A stretch of DNA of 64,000 nucleotides from contig DBOC01000012.1 in NCBI GenBank assembly GCA_002299895.1, forward strand, positions 19,777 to 83,776, written 5' to 3'. Positions 44,628 to 53,652 of this stretch are shown in pieces. The notes below the pieces were generated by a model, which searched no databases, had not been told where the DNA came from, and saw only the letters and a list, made by a program, of their open reading frames with translations. The translations under genes were made by a program, and so were the position numbers. Position 1 is the stretch's first letter. Each line of letters opens with the position of its first letter. The stretch is from Sphingomonadales bacterium UBA656. Its GTDB lineage: Bacteria > Pseudomonadota > Alphaproteobacteria > Sphingomonadales > Sphingomonadaceae.

Positions 44628-45365
44628 TCATGACAGCGCAATCCGCTTGGCTTTGCGCTTACGCCGAAGCGGCCAGCGTATAAATAATAGAACCGTACCA
44701 GCAATGCCCAGGACCAAGCCTCCGATGGCGAATGCCAACAGCCACCATGTGTTGAAATTCTCGTGGTTCTTCCAGTCCATGATGTGGAGGCTCCAGAAGA
44801 AATCATAAAGCCGCCACGTGCCGGTGCGAACAGCGGTGATTTTGCCGGTATCGACGGCAACAAACACGCTCGTGGCATCGGGATCGGAATAAGCGATACG
44901 CCATGCAGGTAGCGCAGCCCGGTATTCAGGGCTTTCGGTCGTGACGCGCGATGCTTTGGAAACCGGCTTCGCGGCTGACTTCCACGCGGCATTCGCGATG
45001 GCCGTTGCTTGAGCGGCACCGACCGGCGGTATGAGCTCGCCTGTTTGGGCATCGAAAAGTTTGATGCCGTTGGCGGTCGTCACTTCGGCTACCGCGCGAC
45101 TTCCCATCATGTGCCAGTTGATAGCTTCAACGGGCGCTCCGGCTTTTGCCCGGATTTGCGCTGGATCGGCAAAGCTGCTGCCCGTCGGAATCATCATCAC
45201 TGTTTCACGGTCAACCAGATGCTCACCGCGCACCTTGTCGATAGGCAGGAAACTCATGATCACGCCGCTGGCAAACCAGATCAGCAATTGCGCACCGATA
45301 ATTAAGGCCAGCCATTTGTGAATACGGCTGGCAGTTAGGTGAATGCGGGTGCGTCTGCTGCTCAG
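44628..45365 (-). CDS. PepSY domain membrane protein, apparently CTG-initiated
   Basis: 245 residues. N-terminal helix with RIHKWLALIIGAQLLIWFAS, periplasmic PepSY part with AWRIAYSDPD and VFVAVDTGKITAVRTG, then WSLHIMDWKNHENFNTWWLL and a last TM helix with a basic tail. This resembles PepSY-TM proteins downstream of copB. The frame has no ATG, GTG or TTG before residue 27 (a TTG at 45287 inside the first helix). A CTG at 45365 has AAGGAT eight bases upstream and overlaps the copB stop as CTGA, so I use it. Confidence 0.72.
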   Translation of the reverse strand: MSSRRTRIHLTASRIHKWLALIIGAQLLIWFASGVIMSFLPIDKVRGEHLVDRETVMMIPTGSSFADPAQIRAKAGAPVEAINWHMMGSRAVAEVTTANGIKLFDAQTGELIPPVGAAQATAIANAAWKSAAKPVSKASRVTTESPEYRAALPAWRIAYSDPDATSVFVAVDTGKITAVRTGTWRLYDFFWSLHIMDWKNHENFNTWWLLAFAIGGLVLGIAGTVLLFIRWPLRRKRKAKRIALS

Positions 45366-46363
45366 AACCAGATCCTTATCCCGGCAACAACGCTGATTGT
45401 TTCAGGATCTTCGCCGGCGAGCCGCGAGTAACGCGCGGTTGCGCCTGTCTGTTTGCGCCATTCGACACCAATATAAGGCGCAATTTCTTGCTCGATCTCA
45501 TAACGCAGGCGTAATCCAGCTTCAAAGTCTGTCAATCCAGACCCTACACCGATAGCGCGAATATCCTGGAAAGCGATATTTGCTTCGATGCGAGGCTGCA
45601 AGATTAACGACTGCGTAATTCGCTGGTCGTAAGACGCCTCCACTCGCGCGCGGAACTCGCCTTTGTTCGAGACGAAGCCAGCGGCGTTCACCTTGAACCA
45701 ATAGGGCGCGATACCCTCGACACCGGCAACGAGATAGGTGCGCGACGGGTCTGGCTTTATGTCGTACCGAACACCGGCTTGCAGGTTCCAGTATGGCGCG
45801 ATTGCCCGGGAGTAGAGCGCCTGCAATTCAAGATCATCAATGCGCTCACCAAACGCGCCCTCGCCTTCGAATTTCACACCGAAGCGGTTGATGTTGCCTC
45901 CGGTGAATGCCTCACCTTCAAAGCGATAGCTTTCGCGGCCCTTTTGGAAGCCGACTTCGAGCAGGTCGATGGTCACCAGCGAATAGCCCATGCCACCTAC
46001 TTCATACGCCAATTCCTTGCGCGACTTTGCCATGATGTCAGCGCCAAATATTGCATCAGCCGCATGATCCGCTGGCGGGGCTGGCGCTGGCGTATTACCG
46101 ACGTCGTCCGTCGCGGCCGTTTCATCCTGCATTGAACTCATGTCATGACCGGCATGGGGATCAACGGCTTCTGCAGCCCGTTCCTCAGCCACCGGCTGCG
46201 CCTTTGTTCCACCCATGTCGTGTCCGGCATGTGGATCGGTGGCAGGGGGCGGTGGGCTTGGTTCGGCTTTCTCGGCATGCATGTCATGCCCTTGATGCCC
46301 CGATTGTGCGAATGTGGGGGTTGCGAGCAATAGTGCGGCAGGAAGGAGCAACGAAGTGTTCAT
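45362..46363 (-). CDS. copB: Copper resistance protein B (outer membrane)
   Basis: 333 residues. Signal peptide ending TFAQ. A Met/His-rich N-terminal region has repeated DPHAGHDM-type units (for example ATDPHAGHDMGG, AVDPHAGHDMSSM). The C-terminal ~230 residues form the CopB barrel, starting AKSRKELAYEVGG and ending VVAGIRIWF. Acts with CopA to hold or export copper. Stop and start overlap with the neighbours. Confidence 0.94.
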   Translation of the reverse strand: MNTSLLLPAALLLATPTFAQSGHQGHDMHAEKAEPSPPPPATDPHAGHDMGGTKAQPVAEERAAEAVDPHAGHDMSSMQDETAATDDVGNTPAPAPPADHAADAIFGADIMAKSRKELAYEVGGMGYSLVTIDLLEVGFQKGRESYRFEGEAFTGGNINRFGVKFEGEGAFGERIDDLELQALYSRAIAPYWNLQAGVRYDIKPDPSRTYLVAGVEGIAPYWFKVNAAGFVSNKGEFRARVEASYDQRITQSLILQPRIEANIAFQDIRAIGVGSGLTDFEAGLRLRYEIEQEIAPYIGVEWRKQTGATARYSRLAGEDPETISVVAGIRIWF

Positions 46364-48147
46364 TGCCCTTCCTCCTCATGCCGGACAGTGACAACGCGGA
46401 ACATGCCAGCATGCATGTGCATCAGCATATGACAATGAAATGCCCAGTCACCCATTGCATCGGCAGTGAAGTCAAAAGTGACCTTGGCTCCCGGCAACAC
46501 GTTGACGACATTCTTGCGTGGATATTGCCCCTTCTGTCCGTTCACCACCTCGAAAAAATGGCCGTGCAAATGAATTGGGTGCGGCATCATCGTGTGGTTG
46601 ATCAGGTTCACGCGCACGCGTTCATTGTGGCGGAATGGTAGCGGCTCGGTCTTCTCACTGTATTTCTCGCCGTCCATCGACCACATATAACGCTCCATAT
46701 TGGCGGTCAGATGGACATCGATTTCGCGCGTGGGGGTGCGCTGGTCAGGATTAGGCTCAAGCGCTCGAAGCTGGCTAAGCGTCAGCACCCGGTGCGGGAC
46801 TTTCTCCAAACCGGTTGGCCGCTCTTTATTGCGATCCATCGGCATCGGTGCAAGGCTGGCCACACCCGGTCCCATCTTCACCTGCGGCGCCACCGACGGG
46901 TCACGCATGTTCATGGAGCCGTGATCCATTTTGCCCATCGCGCCATCCATTGCGGCCATTTCTTCAGGGGTCATATTGCTATGGTCCATGCCTGCCATGT
47001 CGGCGCCACCGCTGCCATGATCCATGCCCATGTCTTTCATGGTGAGCAAAGGACGCTCGCGAAGCTCGGGTATCGGTGCGGTCATGCCCATTTGCGGAGC
47101 AAAAGTTGCGCGGCACTGGCCTGAACGGTCAATCGATTCAGCGATAAAGGCGTAAGGAATCGCTTCTTTAGGCTCAATGATCACGTCCCACGTTTCGGCA
47201 ACGGCAATCTGGAACTCGTCGGTTTCTACAGGCGTGAGCGGCAATCCATCCGACGCGACAATCGTCATCGGCAGACCGGGAACGCGAATGTTGAAATTGC
47301 TCATCGCGGCCGCATTGATAATGCGCAGCCGCACGCGCTCACCAGGTTTGAAAATGCCGGTCCAGTTGCCCATGCTATCGTGACCATTGATCAGATAATG
47401 ATAATAGGCACCGGTCACATCTGCGATGTCAGTGGGGTCCATCAACATCTGGCCCCACATCATACGTTCGGACAGTGGCTGATCTTCGCCCTTGGCAAGG
47501 CCGGCAAAGGTCTGTTTGCGCTTGTTGAAATAGCCTGCCTTTTGCTTCTGCTTGGTAAAGTTCACATGCGCGTGTGCAAAACTCCAGTCCGACAAAACCA
47601 AGACATGCTCACGGTCATAAGCAATCGGGTCTTTGCCTGCAGGATCGACGATCAACGCGCCATACATGCCCATTGCTTCCTGCATGTGGCTATGGCTGTG
47701 ATACCAATAGGTACCGTGCTGCTTCATTGGAAATTCATAGGTGAAGCTCTCGCCCGGGCCGATGCCGGGATAGCTTACGCCGGGAACGCCATCCATATGG
47801 AAAGGAAGCAACATTCCATGCCAGTGAACTGACGTATCTTCTTCGAGCGTGTTGCGCACTACCAGCTTTACGTTCTGACCTTCACGAAGGCGAATGAGCG
47901 GCCCCGGTAGCGTCCCGTTAATCGTGTAAGCATGGCCGGTTTTTTTGCCGAGGCGGAACGCCGATTGCCCGACGCTGACTTCAATATTATCACCCGACAA
48001 CACGCCGGGTTGACCGGCAAGACTGTGCAGCCCGTGCGATCCGCTTTTAGCCCAGGCGGGAAATAAAGGAGCAAGCGCCATGCCGCCGCTCGCGAGAGCC
48101 GCGCCGCGCAACAGGTTTCGGCGATCAATAGGAGAAGTCAAAGTCAT
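46360..48147 (-). CDS. copA: Copper-resistance multicopper oxidase (PcoA/CopA family)
   Basis: 595 residues. Tat signal (DRRNLLRGAALASGG). Copper sites: SVHWHGMLLPFHMDGVPG, YWYHSHSHMQEAMG, MPHPIHLHGHFFEV and AFHCHMLMHMHAGMFR. A Met/His-rich insert near 390-430 (MDHSNMTPEEM, GKMDHGSMNMRD) fits copper binding. Oxidises Cu(I) in the periplasm. 45 bp downstream of the ECF sigma gene, so likely in the sigma-controlled transcript. Confidence 0.95.
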   Translation of the reverse strand: MTLTSPIDRRNLLRGAALASGGMALAPLFPAWAKSGSHGLHSLAGQPGVLSGDNIEVSVGQSAFRLGKKTGHAYTINGTLPGPLIRLREGQNVKLVVRNTLEEDTSVHWHGMLLPFHMDGVPGVSYPGIGPGESFTYEFPMKQHGTYWYHSHSHMQEAMGMYGALIVDPAGKDPIAYDREHVLVLSDWSFAHAHVNFTKQKQKAGYFNKRKQTFAGLAKGEDQPLSERMMWGQMLMDPTDIADVTGAYYHYLINGHDSMGNWTGIFKPGERVRLRIINAAAMSNFNIRVPGLPMTIVASDGLPLTPVETDEFQIAVAETWDVIIEPKEAIPYAFIAESIDRSGQCRATFAPQMGMTAPIPELRERPLLTMKDMGMDHGSGGADMAGMDHSNMTPEEMAAMDGAMGKMDHGSMNMRDPSVAPQVKMGPGVASLAPMPMDRNKERPTGLEKVPHRVLTLSQLRALEPNPDQRTPTREIDVHLTANMERYMWSMDGEKYSEKTEPLPFRHNERVRVNLINHTMMPHPIHLHGHFFEVVNGQKGQYPRKNVVNVLPGAKVTFDFTADAMGDWAFHCHMLMHMHAGMFRVVTVRHEEEGQ

Positions 48148-48192
48148 CGGGAGTCCATATTTAGGTTCTAACCCTGATACGCAAGTCGCACG

Positions 48193-48756
48193 CTAAACCC
48201 TCAATAATTCGGACAGTTGTCCGCGTGCCCGGTAAAGCCGGGTTTCAACGGCCTTTTCGCTGATACCCAAAACCTGAGCCGCCTCAGCCTGCGTCATCCC
48301 TTCGATTGTCCGCAAGACCAATGGCTCGCGGATGGCCTGAGGCAAAGTTGCAATCGCCGTCTGAACGCGTGCAAGCTCTGCACGGTCAGAAATCTGCTGG
48401 TCGGCGGTGATCGTGTCTGCTGCTACATTAGCAGCTGCCTCGATTGGCAACGCGAAAGAAAAGAACCGCCGCACTGAACGTCGCCGCGCCCAATCGCGGC
48501 ATTTGTTAATCGCAATGCGAGAAATCCAAGTTTTAAAGGACCGCTCGCTGTCATAGCTTTTGAGCGCAGCAAAAGCAGAAACAAATGTCTCTTGGGTAAC
48601 ATCAACAGCTGCATCGCTATCGCCTATCGTTGCCCGCACCACGCGAAAAATCGGCTCACGATAACGAGCCAGCAAAGCGGTGTAGGCAGATTGCCGCCCA
48701 CTGAGTGCTAGCGCCGCCAACTCGCCATCTGAACAGTCTTCTAAGGCAAGGCTCAT
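48193..48756 (-). CDS. ECF sigma factor (CnrH-like)
   Basis: 187 residues. Region 2: YREPIFRVVRATIGDSDAAV, then DVTQETFVSAFAALKSYD and FKTWISRIAINKCRDWARR. Region 4: LPQAIREPLVLRTIEGMTQA then EAAQVLGISEKAVETRLYRA. Preceded by a periplasmic sensor and a short single-TM protein in the order Y-X-H known from cnr nickel/cobalt systems, so it likely responds to periplasmic metal and transcribes the cop genes. Start overlaps the sensor stop. Confidence 0.88.
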   Translation of the reverse strand: MSLALEDCSDGELAALALSGRQSAYTALLARYREPIFRVVRATIGDSDAAVDVTQETFVSAFAALKSYDSERSFKTWISRIAINKCRDWARRRSVRRFFSFALPIEAAANVAADTITADQQISDRAELARVQTAIATLPQAIREPLVLRTIEGMTQAEAAQVLGISEKAVETRLYRARGQLSELLRV

Positions 48757-49193
48757 TTTTGGTCGGCAGTCAGTGCCTTAACAACGGCTGCATCAAATTT
48801 AGCCACTTGATCGGGCCTGAGCAGCGCGCGCATTGCAAAGATATGCTCCAGCGTCTCTTTTTGCAGTTGTCCCATCGCCATATGCGACTGGTCAATAGCT
48901 GCTGCAACCTCGGTGCCATAACCGTGTTCGTTCTCGATTGCCGCTGCCAGCTTGGCGTTATCGGCGCGCATTTCAAGTTCGAGAGCCTGTTTGCGAATAG
49001 CAAATTGCTTTTCCAACGCCTCCAGCTTCGCATGTTGGTTGGCATCAAGATCGAGACCGTTATGAAGCAACGCATGAAGTTCATTCTCAGGGGGCACTGG
49101 CGGATTAACAATCAGCCGCCCTGCCATTACGCCCCCGATTGCTGACAGAAAAACTATGATCGCGATTATAATTGTCCGCCGCATATTGCTCAT
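48753..49193 (-). CDS. Periplasmic heavy-metal sensor (CnrX-like)
   Basis: 146 residues. One N-terminal TM helix (TIIIAIIVFLSAIGGVMAG), then an all-helical periplasmic domain (LHALLHNGLDLDANQHAKLE to RALLRPDQVAKFDAAV) like CnrX/NccX and Spy/ZraP proteins. In cnr, X binds metal and relieves Y-mediated sequestration of H. Four-base overlaps on both sides. Confidence 0.82.
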   Translation of the reverse strand: MSNMRRTIIIAIIVFLSAIGGVMAGRLIVNPPVPPENELHALLHNGLDLDANQHAKLEALEKQFAIRKQALELEMRADNAKLAAAIENEHGYGTEVAAAIDQSHMAMGQLQKETLEHIFAMRALLRPDQVAKFDAAVVKALTADQK

Positions 49194-49471
49194 TCGCCGC
49201 TATCCAGGAGTGTCGATGGTGCAAGGGCCGCTGGTCCGCCAAATGGCGACAGACTGGGTGCAGCTTCGGCTGATGTGCTTGGAACCAGTGCGCTCACTAG
49301 ACCCATTCCCGTTGCGGCGATGATCGCGAACCCTATCATACCGCCAGAGAGCAGGGCAGCATTAGCCCGGCGCTCGGAAAGCTGCGATAGCACCGCGTCA
49401 TCTATCGTCATAAGCCGGATCGGCAGCGGTGCCGCACGCAGTCCATCAAGCATATCGTCAATGTGGCTCAT
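49190..49471 (-). CDS. Short single-TM anti-sigma protein (CnrY-like)
   Basis: 93 residues. Cytoplasmic N-terminus of about 40 residues (MSHIDDMLDGLRAAPLPIRL), one TM helix (GGMIGFAIIAATGMGLVSAL), and a small Pro/Ser-rich periplasmic tail. Size and layout match CnrY, whose short N-terminus binds CnrH. ATG 49471 follows GGAG by eight bases. Identification relies on gene order as much as on sequence. Confidence 0.72.
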   Translation of the reverse strand: MSHIDDMLDGLRAAPLPIRLMTIDDAVLSQLSERRANAALLSGGMIGFAIIAATGMGLVSALVPSTSAEAAPSLSPFGGPAALAPSTLLDSGE

Positions 49472-49520
49472 ATCCGTATCTCCAAACTTCATGCCACATA
49501 TACGCGCGATCGCCGCAAAG

Positions 49521-49544
49521 CCCTCAACAGATTTCACATGAGGG
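49521..49544. promoter_or_regulatory. Inverted repeat between cnrY-like and copC genes
   Basis: CCCTCA-N12-TGAGGG, perfect 6-bp arms, midway in the 126-bp divergent region. Its symmetry would present the same element to both promoters, for example as sigma -35 boxes or an operator. Confidence 0.35.
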
Positions 49545-49597
49545 TATATGCATCGGTGTGCGTATTAGAGGTAGAACACGTTGTTTGGAGAATCCTC

Positions 49598-49984
49598 ATG
49601 TCAAAGTTTCGTCTATTGTTCGCCGCCCCGGTCCTTGCAGCGCTCGCCTTTTCTGGCGCGGCCTTCGCCCACGCCAAGCTCGTTAAGTCAACGCCAGCCG
49701 CAAATGCAGTGGTCGCTAAACCAACGAAGATCGTCCTGACCTTCAACGAAAAGCTGATTGCTAAATTTGCGACCACGACACTGACGATGACGGGAATGCC
49801 GGGCATGAAAGATCATGCGCCGATGAAAATCAGTGGGTTCACCTCAGCGATGAGCAAGGATGGCAAGACCATGACGCTTATGATGAAGCGCGCTTTGGTT
49901 GCAGGGACCTATGAGCTCAAATGGGCTGCTGCCGGTCCAGACGCTCATCGGATGGAAGGCAGCTTCAATTTTACCGTGAAATAA
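49598..49984 (+). CDS. copC: Copper-binding protein CopC (YobA family)
   Basis: 128 residues. Signal peptide ends FSGAAFA, leaving a mature start HAKLVKSTPAANAVV, where the N-terminal His is the Cu(II) ligand in CopC. GMPGMKDHAPMK gives a Met/His cluster, and AAGPDAHRMEGSFNF is the C-terminal signature with the second His. TTGGAG precedes the ATG. Followed 4 bp later by copD. Confidence 0.93.
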   Translation: MSKFRLLFAAPVLAALAFSGAAFAHAKLVKSTPAANAVVAKPTKIVLTFNEKLIAKFATTTLTMTGMPGMKDHAPMKISGFTSAMSKDGKTMTLMMKRALVAGTYELKWAAAGPDAHRMEGSFNFTVK

Positions 49985-49988
49985 AGAT

Positions 49989-50924
49989 GTGATCGAACAA
50001 CTCAACATCGGCATCAGGTTTGCGCTTTACGCGAATCTGATGCTGCTGTTTGGACTGCCCCTGTTCGCATTGTACGCATTGAGGGGTGCTGAGCGCGCCC
50101 AAGTAAACATCCTGCCGCTTCGCGCCTTAACATTCTGGCTTTCAGCGACGGGGATTCCACTGTCGTTGCTCAGCATCACGGCAATGACGGCTTCGATGTC
50201 AGGCGTTCAATTGCTTGATGTTGATAATGCCTCGATCAGCGTGATGATTTTTGAAACGCCGATGGGCAATGCTTGGCTAGTGCGGGTAATCGCCTTGTTC
50301 TCTACATTTGCCGTTGCGTATCGAATGATCGATAGCAAATCCCTGCCAAAATTAACATTCGTGACGCTCGGGTCAGGAGTAGCTCTTGCCTCTGTCGCGT
50401 GGACAGGTCACGGAGCCGCGAGCGAAGGTTCTGCTGGAGCGGCACATCTTATCGCCGACATCATCCATCTGCTCGGGGCTGGAGCGTGGCTTGGTGCGCT
50501 TGCCGCTTTTTCTGTCATGCTATTTCGCAGCGCAGCAAACCTTAGCGAAGACTATTTACGGCTGACCCACAGATTGCTTGAAAGTTTTTCGGTGGCGGGA
50601 ACAGTTACCGTCACGCTGGTTTTCGGCTCGGGCTTGGTAAATAGCTGGATGCTGGTTGGTCCGCAAAACGTTCTGACGCTCCACACAACACTGTACGGCC
50701 AATTGCTGATCGTCAAACTCCTGTTGTTTGCCGTCATGTTGGCGCTGGCCGCCGCAAACCGGTTTAGACTGACCCCGGAATTCAACCGCGCACTGAACAG
50801 CAACGGAACATCGCGCGCATTAGCAATGTTACGCAAGAGCCTTGCTCTTGAATTGAGCATCGCCCTTATCATTCTTGGCCTCGTCGCATGGCTCGGAAAG
50901 CTCGAACCGCCCGTTTCAACGTGA
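49989..50924 (+). CDS. copD: Copper resistance membrane protein CopD
   Basis: 311 residues, about eight hydrophobic segments. VAWTGHGAASEGSAGAAHLI and ADIIHLLGAGAWLGALAAF carry the conserved His residues of CopD; FSVAGTVTVTLVFGSGLVNSW further matches. GTG start. Together with CopC it takes copper across the inner membrane. Confidence 0.92.
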   Translation: MIEQLNIGIRFALYANLMLLFGLPLFALYALRGAERAQVNILPLRALTFWLSATGIPLSLLSITAMTASMSGVQLLDVDNASISVMIFETPMGNAWLVRVIALFSTFAVAYRMIDSKSLPKLTFVTLGSGVALASVAWTGHGAASEGSAGAAHLIADIIHLLGAGAWLGALAAFSVMLFRSAANLSEDYLRLTHRLLESFSVAGTVTVTLVFGSGLVNSWMLVGPQNVLTLHTTLYGQLLIVKLLLFAVMLALAAANRFRLTPEFNRALNSNGTSRALAMLRKSLALELSIALIILGLVAWLGKLEPPVST

Positions 50925-50959
50925 CGTGGTGCGACCCGACCTGACTTGGAGACTGACCC

Positions 50960-53323
50960 GTGACGACAACGCATGAAACCGCACATCCCGTAAAATTCGG
51001 TGGATGTTGCAGCACGGCGGGCCCGGACAGTCTGACAACAGTTCTTGATCCCGTTTGCGGGATGAAGGTCGATCCTGCGACCACGGCACATCATGCCACG
51101 CATGATGGCGTTCATTTTCATTTTTGCAGTGCCGGATGTCTGGCAAAATTCACAGCCGACCCAACCAAATATCTCTTCAATAGCTCGCGCTCCGAACCTG
51201 TTGCCGCACCCGGTGTGATGTGGACATGCCCGATGCACCCTGAAATCCGTCAGCAAGGTCCGGGAACTTGCCCGATTTGCGGGATGGCATTGGAACCTGA
51301 AGAGCCTTCGCTCGATGACGCACCTAATCCTGAGCTGGTTGATTTTACGCGTCGGTGGTGGGTGTCGGCAGCTCTAGCAGTGCCTTTGCTAATCCTGACG
51401 ATGGGAACAGAATTTCTCGGCATTCATTTGGTTGATCCCGCATATTCTCCGTGGATTCAATTGGCGCTGACCGCACCAATCGTTTTGTGGGCCGGCTGGC
51501 CGTTTTTCACGCGCGGGTGGAGGTCGATTGTCACGGGCAAGCTCAATATGTTTACGCTCATCGCCATCGGTGTCGGCGCGGCATTCCTCTACAGCGTGGT
51601 TGCGACGTTCGCGCCGGGTCTATTTCCAGATACCTTTAGAATGCACGGCGGCATGGTGCCTGTTTATTATGAAGCGGCTGGTGTCGTCGTGGCGCTGGTG
51701 TTGCTTGGACAAGTGTTGGAGTTGCGCGCAAGGGCCGCAACCGGCAAGGCAATCCGTGCACTGCTCAATCTCGCGCCAAAGACGGCGCGGCGCATCAATG
51801 GCGATGGCACCGAAACCGAGGTTCCTTTAGCCGACGTTCAAACAGGCGATCATCTTCGTGTCCGTCCGGGCGAAGCGGTACCGGTTGACGGGGTTGTGAT
51901 CGAAGGCCGGTCATCGGTCGATGAATCGATGCTAACTGGAGAACCCTTGCCGGTAGCAAAGGAAGCGACCAGCGCGCTGACCGGCGGAACTGTCAACGGC
52001 ACGGGCAGCCTTGTCATGGAAGCGCAAGTAGTCGGAAGCGACACCATGCTTGCGCGCATTGTCCGCATGGTGGCCGAAGCCCAACGCAGCCGCGCTCCGA
52101 TTCAGGCTGTGGCAGACCGGATTTCAGGATGGTTCGTTCCCTTGGTAATTGCCATCGCGATTGCATCTTTTGCGGTTTGGAGCCTTGTCGGCCCTGAACC
52201 GCGTATCGGCCATGCGCTGCTCAATGCCATTGCCGTTCTCATCATCGCTTGTCCGTGTGCATTGGGTTTAGCGACACCTATGTCGATCATGGTCGCAACG
52301 GGACGCGGTGCACACGCAGGTGTGTTGGTCAAACATGCTGAAGCACTGCAAGCGTTCGAGAAGGTCGATACGCTTGTTATCGACAAGACTGGAACGCTGA
52401 CCGAAGGGAAGCCCAAGCTCATTGCCATCGAGACAATTGGCGGGATGGATGAGAATGAGTTGCTGGCCTTAACGGCAGCTGTCGAGGAGCGCTCGGAGCA
52501 TCCACTGGCCCATTCCATTGTGAGCGCCGCAAACGAACGCACGCTGAAGCTTGGCGAGCCAGAAAATTTTGAGGTTCAAGTTGGCGCGGGGATTAGCGCC
52601 CAAGTCGACGGCCGCGCCGTCGTAATCGGCAACGCTGCGCAGATGCAGCGCATCGGCGTCGATCCAGCACCACTCAACGACGTTGCTGAAAGCAGACGCC
52701 GCGCGGGCGCTGGAGTGATGCTCGTCGCCGTCGATGGCAAACTTGCCGGACTTGTCGCTGTAGCTGATCCCATTCGTGCGAACGCGCGCGAGGCAATCGA
52801 AGCGCTGCGCAAACAGGGCCTGCGCGTCATCATGCTAACGGGCGACAATCCGACGACAGCACAAGTTGTTGCCGACGCCGTGGGCGGCCTAGACGGTGTA
52901 CATGCAGAACTTAAACCAGATGACAAAGCACGCATTGTGGGCGAACTCAAAGCATCTGGGGCAATGGTGGCAATGGCAGGCGACGGAATAAACGACGCTC
53001 CGGCACTCGCCGCTGCCGATGTCGGCCTGGCAATGGGCACCGGCACAGATGTTGCGATTGAAAGCGCGGGCATCACGCTCACCAAAGGCGATCTCGCCGC
53101 CGTCGTCCGCGCACGCGCGCTCGCAAAAGCGACCATGCGCAACATCCGCCAAAATCTTTTCTTCTCGTTCTTGTTCAACGGTATTGGCGTCCCGGTCGCG
53201 GCAGGCGCACTTTACCCAGTTTCCGGCATCCTGATGTCGCCGATGTTTGCAGGCGCGGCGATGGCGCTATCTTCGTTTACCGTGGTAATGAACGCGTTAC
53301 GGCTAAATAAGGTAAAATTGTAG
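50960..53323 (+). CDS. P1B-type copper/silver-translocating ATPase with YHS and HMBD domains
   Basis: 787 residues. A CC near residue 14, a YHS domain (DPVCGMKVDPATTAHH and FHFCSAGCLAKF), a heavy-metal-binding domain (MWTCPMHPEIRQQ, CPICGMALEP) and then eight TM helices. Catalytic parts: LTGEPLPV, CPC (431-433 in IIACPCALGLATP), DKTGT with Asp475, SEHPLA, and GDGINDAPALA. CPC marks monovalent copper/silver export. GTG start, 36 bp after copD. Confidence 0.94.
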   Translation: MTTTHETAHPVKFGGCCSTAGPDSLTTVLDPVCGMKVDPATTAHHATHDGVHFHFCSAGCLAKFTADPTKYLFNSSRSEPVAAPGVMWTCPMHPEIRQQGPGTCPICGMALEPEEPSLDDAPNPELVDFTRRWWVSAALAVPLLILTMGTEFLGIHLVDPAYSPWIQLALTAPIVLWAGWPFFTRGWRSIVTGKLNMFTLIAIGVGAAFLYSVVATFAPGLFPDTFRMHGGMVPVYYEAAGVVVALVLLGQVLELRARAATGKAIRALLNLAPKTARRINGDGTETEVPLADVQTGDHLRVRPGEAVPVDGVVIEGRSSVDESMLTGEPLPVAKEATSALTGGTVNGTGSLVMEAQVVGSDTMLARIVRMVAEAQRSRAPIQAVADRISGWFVPLVIAIAIASFAVWSLVGPEPRIGHALLNAIAVLIIACPCALGLATPMSIMVATGRGAHAGVLVKHAEALQAFEKVDTLVIDKTGTLTEGKPKLIAIETIGGMDENELLALTAAVEERSEHPLAHSIVSAANERTLKLGEPENFEVQVGAGISAQVDGRAVVIGNAAQMQRIGVDPAPLNDVAESRRRAGAGVMLVAVDGKLAGLVAVADPIRANAREAIEALRKQGLRVIMLTGDNPTTAQVVADAVGGLDGVHAELKPDDKARIVGELKASGAMVAMAGDGINDAPALAAADVGLAMGTGTDVAIESAGITLTKGDLAAVVRARALAKATMRNIRQNLFFSFLFNGIGVPVAAGALYPVSGILMSPMFAGAAMALSSFTVVMNALRLNKVKL

Positions 53324-53411
53324 CGATTACCTGATTGTCCGACTTGTTGGCGATAACTTCGTTCAATTTTCTCCGGCTGAGCGTGTGCATTGCCCGGTTT
53401 CCGCTCATAAA

Positions 53412-53513
53412 GCGGACAGTCCGCTCCCGGCCCAAAATCTGCCATGGTCCCTAATCAAGGACGAGAGCCGATTAGGCTTTCAGCCAAAATAGCCTGTTCC
53501 AATTGGAACGCTG
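53412..53513. repeat. 102-bp repeat R, copy 2, with palindrome
   Basis: Counterpart of 32367-32468, about 78% identical by eye with no gaps. Contains the perfect palindrome GTTCCAATTGGAAC at 53496-53509. Confidence 0.65.
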
Positions 53514-53601
53514 GCAAACAGTGTTCGAGGCCAACGACTCTTCCCGGGCAAATAGGACTTTTGTGGGGTTTGGGATTGCCCGGTTTCTATTTTGATTACA
53601 C

Positions 53602-53627
53602 AAAAAAAAAGGAGCCCTAAGGCTCCT
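53602..53627 (-). terminator. Rho-independent terminator of the 53653 gene
   Basis: AGGAGCC-CTAA-GGCTCCT stem-loop followed, on the minus strand, by nine T. It lies 25 bp beyond the stop of the minus-strand gene. Confidence 0.85.
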
Positions 53628-53652
53628 CGCTAAACACCCAAGAATCTTGGAT

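Larger units (their letters stand above)
53324..53652. other. Junction between metal cargo and mobile core
   Basis: No gene seen. It holds repeat R copy 2 and the terminator at 53602-53627. This is where cargo ends and the core of element 1 begins. Confidence 0.5.

Noticed and set aside
52576..53178. 200-codon minus-strand frame inside the P-type ATPase
   Set aside because: Shadow of the ATPase; rich in Ala/Ser/Thr as expected from the reverse frame.
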